NCBI GenBank assembly: GCA_000196815.1
Contig: FP929003.1
Span: forward strand, 1,759,501 to 1,823,500
Length of the DNA: 64,000 bases
Source of the DNA: Nitrospira defluvii
Lineage (GTDB): Bacteria > Nitrospirota > Nitrospiria > Nitrospirales > Nitrospiraceae
Reading direction: 5' to 3'
Of the stretch, positions 18,203-27,058 are shown piece by piece. The position numbers were made by a program, and so were the translations under genes. How positions within the stretch are numbered: the stretch's first letter is position 1; each line of letters starts with the position of its first letter. Below the pieces are notes generated by a model that was not told where the DNA came from, did no database searches, and saw nothing but the letters and a program-made list of their open reading frames with translations.

Positions 18203-18589
18203 CTAAATGATGTCGCCGCTTGGCTGAGGCGCCGGCGGGCGTTTGGAAGATTTGAAACGAAGGGAGAACTCCTGTTGTCCGGGATCGGGCGAGAGGCGGA
18301 ACGATCCCTCGGCGCTCAGATATTCCTGCGAACGGGATTTCCCCTGAGGAAAGACTTTGAGTCGAAACTCTCCGCCTTGTGCCTGTGTCTCAGCATCTTG
18401 CGGTAGGCTTCCATCAATCTCGATATATTCCTGTAAGGCGGCGAGGGCCTGGTTGTAGAGGCTGCGGAGACCGTCTGAGGTCGGCAGATCGAATGATTCG
18501 ATCGAGTCCGGAGCGTGTGCTGTGTCGCCGGGCGCTGCCTGGCTCTGCACGGCCGAGAGCAGCGGCGCAGTACAGAGCAGCGTCACCAT
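18203..18589 (-). CDS. Small exported hypothetical protein
   Basis: A 128-residue protein with a short hydrophobic N-terminus (VTLLCTAPLLSAVQS) that could be a signal peptide cut near QAAPG, followed by a helical segment (LRSLYNQALAALQEYIEI) and a beta-rich basic tail. I do not recognise a family. There is no good ribosome-binding site and the codons before the ATG meet a stop at once, so the start is uncertain. It follows the lipoprotein gene on the same strand. Confidence 0.55.
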   Translation of the reverse strand: MVTLLCTAPLLSAVQSQAAPGDTAHAPDSIESFDLPTSDGLRSLYNQALAALQEYIEIDGSLPQDAETQAQGGEFRLKVFPQGKSRSQEYLSAEGSFRLSPDPGQQEFSLRFKSSKRPPAPQPSGDII

Positions 18590-18684
18590 GAGTCAACGCA
18601 TCATGCTGACAGTCTACCGAGCAGAAAAAAACAGGTCAAGCCGAGGGGAGTGAGCGAGCGTCGCTAGTGAGGTCAATCGGAGGA

Positions 18685-19851
18685 TCAACAACGCGGGAGC
18701 AGTTTCTCATTCCGGTTCCATTGCGAAACCGTACCGCTGTTGTCGGTCAGTTCAAGCCTGTCCTGCGCCAACACCCGTACGAACATGGGCGGAGTTTTGC
18801 TTTGGGGGACGGTCAAGCGGAAGCGGTCCTGCTCCTTCTCGATGCGACCCGACTGCGAAGTTGCCTTGTAGAACTCCGAAACGTTGGCGGAGGTGATCGT
18901 CCAGACGAATTCCTCCTGCCGATCGACGAACTTGGCGGAACCTTCCCACGTGCCCACGAGGGAGGGCTCAACCGGCGGCAACCGCTTGACGGCGACCTTG
19001 CGCGGGACGGCCGCAAATGATTGCCAGAGCAGCGGGTCGAACTTGTTCGGCCCCTGATTCTTGGCGAGTTTGTCCCACGTGACACTCAAAATGCCGGTGG
19101 TTGAGAAGCGGTCGTTCCCGGCCACTTGATAGGTTCCGTGCAGGATCTCTTGATAGGATTCCGCCTGCCAGCGTCCCCGGTCTGCGGTCACGGTGCCCGG
19201 CATCAATACGGCAGTCGTGAGGGACCAGGTGCCACCCTCGCTCAGTGCAAGATGGCCTTTCCCATACATCAATCCGACGGGCGGGCACCCATACCAATCA
19301 CCGGCCCATTGGGAAGGAGTGGCGGTTAGCCCTGGCTCGGTTGACGCCGCCGGACCGGTGCGAAGGGGGCCGCCGAGTCTGGTCGCGGCGACCTTGGCGA
19401 GGTTGGTCACGGCCGCTTGCGCGTTGGGTTGTTTCGAGGACGAGAGCGATAGCGTGACGAGGGCATCGGCCTTCAGAAAGGTCAGCTGAATGCCTCCGAT
19501 CGGCGACCGCAGGGTGAAGGCGCCGTCGCCGACTCCTGGAACCGGTTGGTGACCGGCCTTTGAACGCTGATCGTGAAACAGACTTTTTGTGTCCCCGTCA
19601 GGACCGGGGTTCAGTTCCACCGTTACGGTTTCCTGGGGATTACGCTTCGCCTGGTACAGGCATTGGCGGTCATTCTGGCGCAGGCCCGGCGTCACGGGGG
19701 TGCCGATGGCCAATTCGACATCGGCCTCTGTGACGATCAAGCAGGCGTTGAGATTGGATGAGATTACGTCGGAGGATTGTGAACAACCGAGCACTGCAGC
19801 CCCGGCCACGAGGAGGCCCAGGAGCGGTCGTATCAGGGAGCAGTACGCCAT
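18685..19851 (-). CDS. Hypothetical lipoprotein
   Basis: A 388-residue protein with a lipoprotein signal: basic-hydrophobic N-terminus and lipobox AAVLGC, placing the lipidated Cys at ~23. Residues ~35-155 resemble the DUF3558-type ligand-free fold (CLIVTEADVELAIGTPV and the QCLYQ strand). The rest consists of two similar beta-rich blocks: WAGDWYGCPPVGLMYGKGHL at ~182, and LVGTWEGSAKFVDRQEEFVW at ~300, the latter like lipocalin-style G-x-W strands. Probably anchored in the envelope; function unknown. Confidence 0.75.
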   Translation of the reverse strand: MAYCSLIRPLLGLLVAGAAVLGCSQSSDVISSNLNACLIVTEADVELAIGTPVTPGLRQNDRQCLYQAKRNPQETVTVELNPGPDGDTKSLFHDQRSKAGHQPVPGVGDGAFTLRSPIGGIQLTFLKADALVTLSLSSSKQPNAQAAVTNLAKVAATRLGGPLRTGPAASTEPGLTATPSQWAGDWYGCPPVGLMYGKGHLALSEGGTWSLTTAVLMPGTVTADRGRWQAESYQEILHGTYQVAGNDRFSTTGILSVTWDKLAKNQGPNKFDPLLWQSFAAVPRKVAVKRLPPVEPSLVGTWEGSAKFVDRQEEFVWTITSANVSEFYKATSQSGRIEKEQDRFRLTVPQSKTPPMFVRVLAQDRLELTDNSGTVSQWNRNEKLLPRC

Positions 19852-19979
19852 GGCATGCGCAGTCTAGGAGGGTTCAGCGACAAATTGCAAGGTGCGCGGC
19901 CACGCTCCGGCGGGGAAGCGGTGGCCGTCGCAATGATCGGCCTGCGTCCTGCGCCGGGCCGGCAGAGGTCATCGCGCAA

Positions 19980-20399
19980 TCAGGCCGGAACGAACTTCAG
20001 GGAAACGCCGTTGATGCAGTAGCGGAGGCCGGTAGGTCTGGGGCCGTCATCGAAGACATGTCCTTGATGGCCGCCGCATCGAGCACAGTGGACTTCCACC
20101 CGGGTCATGAAAAATCTGGAGTCCGTCCGTTTTTCCACCACCTTGGGATCGATCGGTTGCCAGAAGCTTGGCCAGCCGGTGCCGCTGTCGAACTTGTGCT
20201 CGGATGAATAGGCAGGCAGGTCGCAGCCGGCGCAGTAGTAGAGGCCGGCCTGGTGATTCTCATGGAGCGGACTCGTAAAGGCGCGCTCGGTATCTTCGTG
20301 CCGCAACACCTGGTAAGCGGCGAGCGAGAGCAGCTTTTTCCACTCTTCGTCGGTCCTGGTCACTTTGACGATCGGTCCGATCTCTATTTTCGAGGGCAT
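19980..20399 (-). CDS. msrB: Peptide methionine-(R)-S-oxide reductase
   Basis: A 139-residue MsrB that repairs methionine-R-sulfoxide. Four zinc cysteines form two CxxC pairs (Cys56/59 in YYCAGCDLP and Cys105/108 in HCARCGGHQGHVF), and the catalytic Cys128 lies in GLRYCINGVSLKF. The SGTGWPSFWQPI block is also diagnostic. AAAGGAG eight bases before the ATG supports the start. No signal peptide, so cytoplasmic. It lies downstream of lon, beyond the lon terminator. Confidence 0.97.
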   Translation of the reverse strand: MPSKIEIGPIVKVTRTDEEWKKLLSLAAYQVLRHEDTERAFTSPLHENHQAGLYYCAGCDLPAYSSEHKFDSGTGWPSFWQPIDPKVVEKRTDSRFFMTRVEVHCARCGGHQGHVFDDGPRPTGLRYCINGVSLKFVPA

Positions 20400-20508
20400 G
20401 GATCAACTCCTTTGCCGGTGCGCGGGATACGCGCATCAATTGAACAGGCGTCTTCATCCTGACATAGGTCTTTACGGAAGGGCAAGGCGATCGGATGGGC
20501 GACTCGCG

Positions 20509-20548
20509 CCTGTGGTAAGGCCCCGGCTTTTCAGCCGGGGCCTTACAG
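20509..20548 (-). terminator. Stem-loop terminator downstream of lon
   Basis: Arms TAAGGCCCCGGCT (20516-20528) and AGCCGGGGCCTTA (20533-20545) are perfectly complementary with loop TTTC. Outer bases CCTGT/ACAGG extend the stem with a small bulge. It starts one base after the lon stop codon. Confidence 0.85.
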
Positions 20549-20549
20549 G

Positions 20550-22946
20550 TTACGATGCAGTGGAAGTCGTCAGCGATTCGTGTTTCTCCGGCTGCGAGGC
20601 CGCGTCCTGGTTGAAGGCCGCCGGCAGGACCTCTTCGATCCGATCGACCGGAATGACCGTGAGTTCATCGCGCACTTCCTGCGGCACTTCCTTCAGGTCC
20701 TTTTCGTTCGCCTTCGGCAGAATAATCCGCCGAATGCCGGCCCGATGGGCGGCCAGGACTTTCTCCTTGATGCCGCCGACCGGTAGCACCAGCCCCGTCA
20801 GGCTGATCTCGCCGGTCATCGCCGTATCGCTCCGGACCGGCTTGCCGACGTAGGCCGAGGCCAGCGCGGTGGCCATCGTAATACCGGCCGAAGGGCCGTC
20901 TTTGGGAATGGCACCGGACGGGACGTGGATGTGCACCCCGTTGCGTTTGAAGCGCGAGATGTCCAGCCCCATGCTTTCGGCATGTGACCAGAGGTAGCTG
21001 CGCGCGGCACGAGCCGATTCCTGCATCACATCCCCCAGTTGTCCCGTGAGCGTCAACTCGTGACTGCCGGGCAACAGGGTGGTTTCGATGTAGAGCACAT
21101 CTCCGCCCGTCGGCGTCCATGCCAGACCGGTGGCGACTCCGGCCGGCAGATTCTTTCGCGCCTCTTCCGGTTGGAACCGTTCCTGACCGAGCCATTCGTC
21201 CAGAAGCGATTGCGTGATGTCCACGGGCGCGGCCGGAGAGTTCTCAGGCCGATCCGCAAAGGTCACGGCAACCTTTCTCGTGATGCGGCCCAACATCTGT
21301 TCCAGCTGCCGTACCCCCGATTCCCTGGTATAGCGACCGATGATCTGGTCCAATACCGCTTCGGGAAGATTCACTTCCTCGGCTCGCAGACCGGCTTCCT
21401 TCAACCGTCTCGGCCAGAGGTACCGCAAGGCGATTTCACGTTTTTCCCGCTCGCTGTACCCATTCAACCGAATGATCTCCATACGGTCGAGCAGGGGCTG
21501 CGAGAGCGTCTCCAACGTGTTTGCCGTGGTGATGAAAAACACCTTCGACAAATCGAACGGCAAATCGAGATAGTGATCCCTGAACGTATGGTTCTGCGCC
21601 GGGTCAAGAATCTCCAGTAACGCCGCCGCGGGATCGCCTCGGAAATCGCGTCCGAGCTTATCCACTTCGTCCAGCATGATGACCGGATTGTTCACGCCGG
21701 CTCGTCGTACCGCCTGGATAATCCGGCCGGGGAGGGCCCCGACATAGGTGCGGCGGTGGCCGCGCAATTCGCCTTCGTCATGCAATCCGCCGAGGCTGAA
21801 GCGCTCGAACGTGCGCCCCATGGCCTTCGCGATAGATTGCCCCAGGCTGGTTTTTCCCACTCCTGGAGGGCCGACGAGACAGAGAATCGGCGCCTTGGCA
21901 GACGGATTCAGCTTCAAAACCGCCAGGTGTTCCACGATCCGTTCTTTCACTTCCTTGATGCCGTAGTGATCCTCGTTCAACACCTTGCGGACGTGCGCGA
22001 GATCGAGTCCTTCTTCCGAGGACTTCTTCCACGGCAGCTCGAGCACCAGTTCCAAATAACTCCGGATGACCTGATGCTCAGGCGACGCGCTCGGGGTTTT
22101 GGCGAGACGCGCCAGTTCACGGTCCGTCTCTTTCCGGACATGTTCGGGGAGATCGGCTTCCTGAATCTTGGTTCTCAGCGCGCCGACTTCATCTTCTTCC
22201 CCGTTCCCTTCGCCCAGCTCCTGTTGAATCGTCTTGAGCTGCTCGCGGAGGAGATATTCCCGTTGCGTCTTGCCCAGTTTTTCCCTGGCTTCGCTGGTGA
22301 TCTTGTCGCGCAACTGGAGAATCTGGACTTCCCGCGACAGCGCCGCATAGAGCCCGCGTAGCAGATCGGCCCGGGTAGGCGCCGCCAGCAACTGCTGTTC
22401 GCCGTCCAAGGTGAGATTCAACAAGGACGCAATGCGATAGGCCAGGACCACGGGATCTTCTTCCGTGCCCAGGGCGGCGACCGCTTCATGCACGCCGGGA
22501 GTCTGGATCAGTTTCGGCAGTTCGGTGATGATGTCCAGAATGGCCCGATGCAGCGCCTCGACTTCCGTGCTCTGCTCACTCGGAGGCGCAAGCTGTTTCA
22601 CCCGGGCCTGGAGATAGGGATCCATCTGGTCGAGCTTGAGCAGCACGAACCGCTCCAGCCCCTGGATCAAAATGTTGTAATGCCCTTCCGGCGTTCGAGC
22701 CGTCTGTTTGATCACGGCCTTGGTCCCGATAGGATAGAGATCTTCCAACGTGGGCTGATCGGTTTGCGCATCCCGCTGGGCCACGACGAGGAGCGTTTTA
22801 TCTTCGGTCTTGAGCGCCGCCTCGACCGCGGCGATGGAACGGTCCCGGCCGACGGTCAGGGGCATCATCGTGCCGGGAAACAACACCGTCCGCTTTAAGG
22901 GCAATACGGGCAAATGCGTGAGTGTCGGGGCATTCGATTCGTTCAT
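20550..22946 (-). CDS. lon: ATP-dependent protease Lon
   Basis: A 798-residue cytoplasmic AAA+ serine protease. The N-terminal substrate-binding domain begins LPVLPLKRTVLFPGTMMPLT, the ATPase carries Walker A GPPGVGKTS and Walker B IMLDEVDK, and the protease domain has the KDGPSAG catalytic serine and the Ser-Lys dyad lysine in KPVRSDTAMTGE-LTG context. GGAGG six bases upstream selects the ATG at 22946; the open frame upstream to 23042 is not conserved-looking. Length is typical (about 800). Stand-alone unit ending at a hairpin terminator. Confidence 0.97.
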   Translation of the reverse strand: MNESNAPTLTHLPVLPLKRTVLFPGTMMPLTVGRDRSIAAVEAALKTEDKTLLVVAQRDAQTDQPTLEDLYPIGTKAVIKQTARTPEGHYNILIQGLERFVLLKLDQMDPYLQARVKQLAPPSEQSTEVEALHRAILDIITELPKLIQTPGVHEAVAALGTEEDPVVLAYRIASLLNLTLDGEQQLLAAPTRADLLRGLYAALSREVQILQLRDKITSEAREKLGKTQREYLLREQLKTIQQELGEGNGEEDEVGALRTKIQEADLPEHVRKETDRELARLAKTPSASPEHQVIRSYLELVLELPWKKSSEEGLDLAHVRKVLNEDHYGIKEVKERIVEHLAVLKLNPSAKAPILCLVGPPGVGKTSLGQSIAKAMGRTFERFSLGGLHDEGELRGHRRTYVGALPGRIIQAVRRAGVNNPVIMLDEVDKLGRDFRGDPAAALLEILDPAQNHTFRDHYLDLPFDLSKVFFITTANTLETLSQPLLDRMEIIRLNGYSEREKREIALRYLWPRRLKEAGLRAEEVNLPEAVLDQIIGRYTRESGVRQLEQMLGRITRKVAVTFADRPENSPAAPVDITQSLLDEWLGQERFQPEEARKNLPAGVATGLAWTPTGGDVLYIETTLLPGSHELTLTGQLGDVMQESARAARSYLWSHAESMGLDISRFKRNGVHIHVPSGAIPKDGPSAGITMATALASAYVGKPVRSDTAMTGEISLTGLVLPVGGIKEKVLAAHRAGIRRIILPKANEKDLKEVPQEVRDELTVIPVDRIEEVLPAAFNQDAASQPEKHESLTTSTAS

Positions 22947-23117
22947 TGTATCCTCCGCTGTGCTCGGATGGTCATCGGGTAGAGCGACGTGTCGGGTACA
23001 GAAGGCACGGTCACGCTCGTTCTTACCGATTAAGATAGCCACAAGAGAGGGGGAGTCAAGCCAGGCTTTGAGAGGAGAGCAAATGGCTCATAGCGCAGAG
23101 CCAAGCGGGGACGCGGC

Positions 23118-23149
23118 GACCGGAATGAGAGACTCTCTATGATCCGGTC
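23118..23149 (-). terminator. Possible hairpin after the repeat lipoprotein gene
   Basis: GACCGGA (23118-23124) pairs with TCCGGTC (23143-23149), and the interior GAGAGA/TCTC can extend the stem. It lies 46 bases past the lipoprotein stop on the reverse strand. There is no T-tract, so termination is uncertain. Confidence 0.35.
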
Positions 23150-23194
23150 TCTTAGTTGAGTATTCGCGATAAGTTCCTGCAACCCACCATTCTG

Positions 23195-25327
23195 CTATCG
23201 GTCGATGAAGAGGCTGCCCTCGTTTTCAATGAAGGTTTTCCGATTAAGCCGCTCCGGGCGTACCCCTGTGGCGGGCGGGGGGACGGAGGAATAATCGTCT
23301 CTTCCCTCCAGGTCGAAAAATGCGCCGATGCTGTGTTCAGCCCCTTGTCCGAGCCCCCGACTCACCGCATATTGATCCGCGCCGCCTTCTTCGATGAACA
23401 GCCCCCATCCCCCGAGGTCGCCCATTCCCAAACCGGTCGAGGCGGGGAGATCGTAAAAATCGCTGTCCGTGCCGCCGTCTACGGCGAGGCCGACACAGCC
23501 GTCCCAGGCCGCGCCGCCGTTATAGAAGGGACCTTTGGATCCGTACCGGTCCTTGCCCTGGTAATCGATGTTCAGGCCCACGCCGAAGTGCGCGGCGGTG
23601 CCGTGACCATACCGTGCGGCCTGGTGTTCATCGTCACCGTTCAGATCCAGCTTCACGCCGAGACCGAAAAAATACCCGTGCCCTTGGGAAAAGTTCGCAC
23701 TCCGATAACGGTCGCGACCGTCGAGATCGATGAAGAGTCCCCACCCCCCGGCCAGACTGAGCGCGCGGTGGGCCGGTTGTTTACTGAAGACCCGAAGCCC
23801 CGATCCGGTTCCAAGCCCAAAACAATCGTATTGAAACGCAGGGTCCTGCGGGTGCGCATTCGGCGCGTCGGTCTCGTTGTACGCGCTGGGATACCGTCCG
23901 CCGCATTCGTAGGAATCGTTTCCCGATACGTCGATCAACGCGCCGACACCCAATGGCGCTCCGAAGCCCAGCGCGTAACCGAAGCTGGAATACCGGTCGT
24001 CTCCGGCGCGATCCACCAGTAAGCCGAACCCGCCGAAGGCCGCCCCCTGGGTGAACCGGTTTCCTTCGTAGATATCCTGTCCTTCTCCATCATACAGGAT
24101 ACCGAGGCCTGCGAGGCCGACCCCTCCGGAGCCGGGTGCCAGCCGATAGGTATCGTTGCCGCTGTGATCGATGACGATGCCGATTCCTGCGCGCCCGGTG
24201 GCCAGACCCAGCGGGGCCGGCTGATAGGTATCGTTGCCGCTCAGGTCGAGGACGACACTGTTGCCCAGATCGCTGTTCGGGCTCGCCCCGATCGTTCCAC
24301 GATACGTGTCGTTGCCGCCCAGGTCGATGATCAGCGCAGCGCCCTTTTCGAGGTCATAGGTGTTCGGACCATGGCCTCCCACCACCACCAGCCCGTACGA
24401 CGTCTGTTGAGCTAGGAGGAGATCTCCGGTGATGCCGGGCACGGTCTGGCCGATCGGTTTGCGGTTGTGCAACGCAATATCGAGTTGCTGCAGGAATTTC
24501 CGGTTGCCGAGCCGCGCCAGCCGTTGTGCGGCGCTGATGAGCGAGGCATAGTCCACCTGCTGCATGAGCAGGGTCGCGTATCTGGCTGCGGCTTCGGCCT
24601 CCGACAGTTGCGCGGGAGGGGCGACCTGAGGAATGAAATGTTCCACCAGCGGGCGAGCCTGTGTGAACAAGAACTCCCGGTCCTGTGGCGAGAGATGGCG
24701 GAGCGCCTGTTCGCGGTCCTGATAGGCCTGTTCGAGTACGTCGGTGAGAAAGGTCAGGAGATCATCTGTGGCGAGCGTGACCGGAAAGGTCAGCGGCGCA
24801 AAGGAGGCGCCGGTACGATCCATACCGCCTTCGAGAATATCGATCACGGCCGGCAGTCCTTCGACGCCCGATTCGGCCGCCGTCGCCGCCAGTAGCCCGG
24901 CCTGTTCGGCGGCTGCCAGGCCGTCCCAGGGATCGGCCAGCGTCCGCAGGACCAGGTTCCGTTTGAACTTCGCAATCTTGTGTGTCTGATCGGCCAGGCT
25001 CTTCCGAACCGCCGGGAGCGCCGTCGTGAGATTATCCTGCAGATCCGGCTCGACCAGGGCTTTCAGTCGCGTGACGATTGCCTGTTGTTGTCGATCCACC
25101 GGTTGGTCTGAGGGGTGGGTGACGGCAAACAACTGCGAGAATTTGGCACAGCCTCCGAAGGCCAGGCAGAGGCCCATGGTGAGCAGCAGGTTCAGTAGTC
25201 GGCTCGGGGTGCGGAATCGGTCGGTGTCTGCCCGGTACCGGTTCGGGCGCCGCGGGTGGCCGGGGGACGATGCGCTGTCCTGTGGAACTGAGGCAGTGTC
25301 GATCACGGGCCGGCTCCACAGGCGCAT
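23195..25327 (-). CDS. Large lipoprotein with twelve D..GNDTY-type repeats
   Basis: A 710-residue protein, probably lipidated at the Cys of LCLAFGGC (~60). Residues ~70-290 are helical. From ~315 to the end a ~30-residue unit repeats twelve times, each with a hydrophobic strand ending in D, then GNDTY or a variant: IDLGGNDTY, LDLSGNDTY, IDHSGNDTY, YDGEGQDIY, VDRAGDDRY, IDVSGNDSY, IDLDGRDRY, LDLNGDDEH, IDYQGKDRY, VDGGTDSDFY, IEEGGADQY and FDLEGRDDY. Gly-rich FG(F/V)G(L/V) segments lie between. The pattern recalls Ca-binding RTX nonapeptides but at threefold spacing, and suggests a regular beta solenoid. The start is uncertain: the first ATG gives a ~45-residue leader before the hydrophobic segment, with only the internal ATG at 25177 as alternative. 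It follows otsA by 15 bases. Confidence 0.8.
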   Translation of the reverse strand: MRLWSRPVIDTASVPQDSASSPGHPRRPNRYRADTDRFRTPSRLLNLLLTMGLCLAFGGCAKFSQLFAVTHPSDQPVDRQQQAIVTRLKALVEPDLQDNLTTALPAVRKSLADQTHKIAKFKRNLVLRTLADPWDGLAAAEQAGLLAATAAESGVEGLPAVIDILEGGMDRTGASFAPLTFPVTLATDDLLTFLTDVLEQAYQDREQALRHLSPQDREFLFTQARPLVEHFIPQVAPPAQLSEAEAAARYATLLMQQVDYASLISAAQRLARLGNRKFLQQLDIALHNRKPIGQTVPGITGDLLLAQQTSYGLVVVGGHGPNTYDLEKGAALIIDLGGNDTYRGTIGASPNSDLGNSVVLDLSGNDTYQPAPLGLATGRAGIGIVIDHSGNDTYRLAPGSGGVGLAGLGILYDGEGQDIYEGNRFTQGAAFGGFGLLVDRAGDDRYSSFGYALGFGAPLGVGALIDVSGNDSYECGGRYPSAYNETDAPNAHPQDPAFQYDCFGLGTGSGLRVFSKQPAHRALSLAGGWGLFIDLDGRDRYRSANFSQGHGYFFGLGVKLDLNGDDEHQAARYGHGTAAHFGVGLNIDYQGKDRYGSKGPFYNGGAAWDGCVGLAVDGGTDSDFYDLPASTGLGMGDLGGWGLFIEEGGADQYAVSRGLGQGAEHSIGAFFDLEGRDDYSSVPPPATGVRPERLNRKTFIENEGSLFIDR

Positions 25328-25342
25328 GGGTGTCGGCGCCGG

Positions 25343-26869
25343 TTATTCATGCGTGGGGCGATCATCGGGTGGGAGAATTCCTGCATCGCGCAAGCACTCG
25401 TCCGACCAGGCCCGGATGTCATGGGTTTCGAGGTAAGTCCGCATGCGATGCATACGCTCCCGGCGTTCCTCCAAGGGCATTTCGATGGCCTGGCGGATGG
25501 CATCGGCCACACCCTCAAGGTCGTACGGATTAATCACCAGGGCATCGGTCAATTCCTCGGCTGCGCCGGCCATGTGGCTCACCAGCAGCACGCCCTTCTC
25601 GTCGACCTGGCTGGCGACATACTCTTTGGCGACCAGGTTCATGCCGTCGTAGACGGAACTCACCAACGCCAGGTCCGCCATCCGGTAGTAGGCCGCGAGG
25701 GTGTCCACGCCGATGCGGCCTTCCCGGAACTCGATCGGTCGCCAGCGAGAGGCCTGGGGACTGCCCGAGTTGGAGATGCTGCCATACCGCATATTGATGT
25801 CATTCACGGTTTCGCGGATGAGTTCCCGATAACTGCGATAGGCCTCGACATCGCCCCTGGTCGGCACGGCCACCTGCACAAAGGTGAACCGGCCCCGATA
25901 CTGAGGGTACTGCTCGAAGAAGGCATCGATGGCCCAGAAGCGTTTGAGAAGCCCTTTGGTGTAGTCGAGCCGGTCAACGCCGAGGCCGATGCGGACCTCG
26001 GGCTGAAAGACATGCAGGTTACGTAACACGTCCATGGCGCGTGTGACCTGCGTTGTGCGGGCGCGTTCCGACCAGGCTTGGAAACTCACACTGATCGGGC
26101 GGGCCACGAGTCGCGTCGTGTGGCCGTTATAGTCGATCTGAAGGTCATCGCTCCGGACGTCGACGCCCAGGAACTCCTTGGCGCATTCGACAAAACAATG
26201 CAGAAAGTTGTGGGTCTGGAACATCAGCAGATCGCTCGCCAGCAGGGATTCGAGCAGCTCTCGACGTTCCGGGAGAATGCGAAATGCATCAGGACCGGGC
26301 CAGGGCGTGTGCCAGAAGACTGCCACCGGCTGGGCCGGCAACGCGGCCTTGACGAGGCCGGGTACCAGAGCCAGGTGAAAGTCGTGCACCCACACAAAAC
26401 CGGACTTCCCGCGCAATTCACCGAGGACAGCTGCCGCGAAGCGCGCATTCATGGCTTGGTACGCATGCCAATAGGCTTTGCGATAAGCCACGCGATCCAG
26501 CGTGAGGTGACACAGGGGCCAGAGCACCTGATTGGCATAGCCTTGATATCCGCCCTTGATCTCAGTCGGGTCAAGCCACACGCGGCGCAAATGGTAGGTC
26601 GGGGCGTCAGGAGGCACTTCGACGATCATGTCCTGGTCCACCACATTCCGATCCGCCTTGCCGCTGCCCCAGGCAATCCAGGTGCCGCCGAGCCGCCGCA
26701 TGACCGGATCGAGCGCCGAGATGAGACCGCCGGACGTGCGTTCCCAGATCAGATGGTTCTTGACCAGCCGGTGTTCGTATGGCTCACGATTCGAGACGAC
26801 GATCAGGCGCGAAAGGGATAGATCCTGCTCCGGCTGCAGCTCTTCGACGGGCGCGTGAGATGCGTTCAT
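25343..26869 (-). CDS. otsA: Trehalose-6-phosphate synthase (GT20)
   Basis: A 508-residue retaining glycosyltransferase that joins UDP-glucose and glucose-6-phosphate. Family motifs are LIVVSNREPYEH at the N-terminus, WVHDFHLALVPG, the nucleotide-sugar site LGVDRLDYTKGLLKRFWAID, and the C-terminal SVYDGMNLVAKEYVASQ and GAAEEL. The ATG at 26869 gives the expected N-terminus; the open frame extends to 27046 without family similarity and no strong ribosome-binding site is visible. No otsB phosphatase is adjacent. The gene ends 15 bases before the repeat lipoprotein, so the two may share a transcript. The product supports osmotic and desiccation tolerance. Confidence 0.93.
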   Translation of the reverse strand: MNASHAPVEELQPEQDLSLSRLIVVSNREPYEHRLVKNHLIWERTSGGLISALDPVMRRLGGTWIAWGSGKADRNVVDQDMIVEVPPDAPTYHLRRVWLDPTEIKGGYQGYANQVLWPLCHLTLDRVAYRKAYWHAYQAMNARFAAAVLGELRGKSGFVWVHDFHLALVPGLVKAALPAQPVAVFWHTPWPGPDAFRILPERRELLESLLASDLLMFQTHNFLHCFVECAKEFLGVDVRSDDLQIDYNGHTTRLVARPISVSFQAWSERARTTQVTRAMDVLRNLHVFQPEVRIGLGVDRLDYTKGLLKRFWAIDAFFEQYPQYRGRFTFVQVAVPTRGDVEAYRSYRELIRETVNDINMRYGSISNSGSPQASRWRPIEFREGRIGVDTLAAYYRMADLALVSSVYDGMNLVAKEYVASQVDEKGVLLVSHMAGAAEELTDALVINPYDLEGVADAIRQAIEMPLEERRERMHRMRTYLETHDIRAWSDECLRDAGILPPDDRPTHE

Positions 26870-26925
26870 AGGCTGAAAATAGGAGTCTTTCGCGACGCTG
26901 TCAAGCCTGGACGCGTGGGGCACAC

Positions 26926-27058
26926 GAGCGTATGGCTGATGGCCGATAGCGAGAAGGGCACGATGCCAGGGCCGATCGCTCGGGGCAGAAATGAAATATT
27001 GAGAAGGTGTCTGGCCCCGGTCTGCGGGACTCGGATTCCGAGCCATGAGCTATCGGCT
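26926..27058. repeat. Dispersed intergenic inverted repeat
   Basis: The left part GAGCGTATGGCTGATGGC followed by GCCGATAGC-type sequence (26926-26969) is answered at 27041-27057 by AGCCATGAGCTATCGGC. The arms GCCGATAGC and GCTATCGGC are exact reverse complements. The segment is related to the repeats at 536-601, 17973-18010 and 61707-61754, including the shared GAGAAGGGC motif. Confidence 0.5.
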
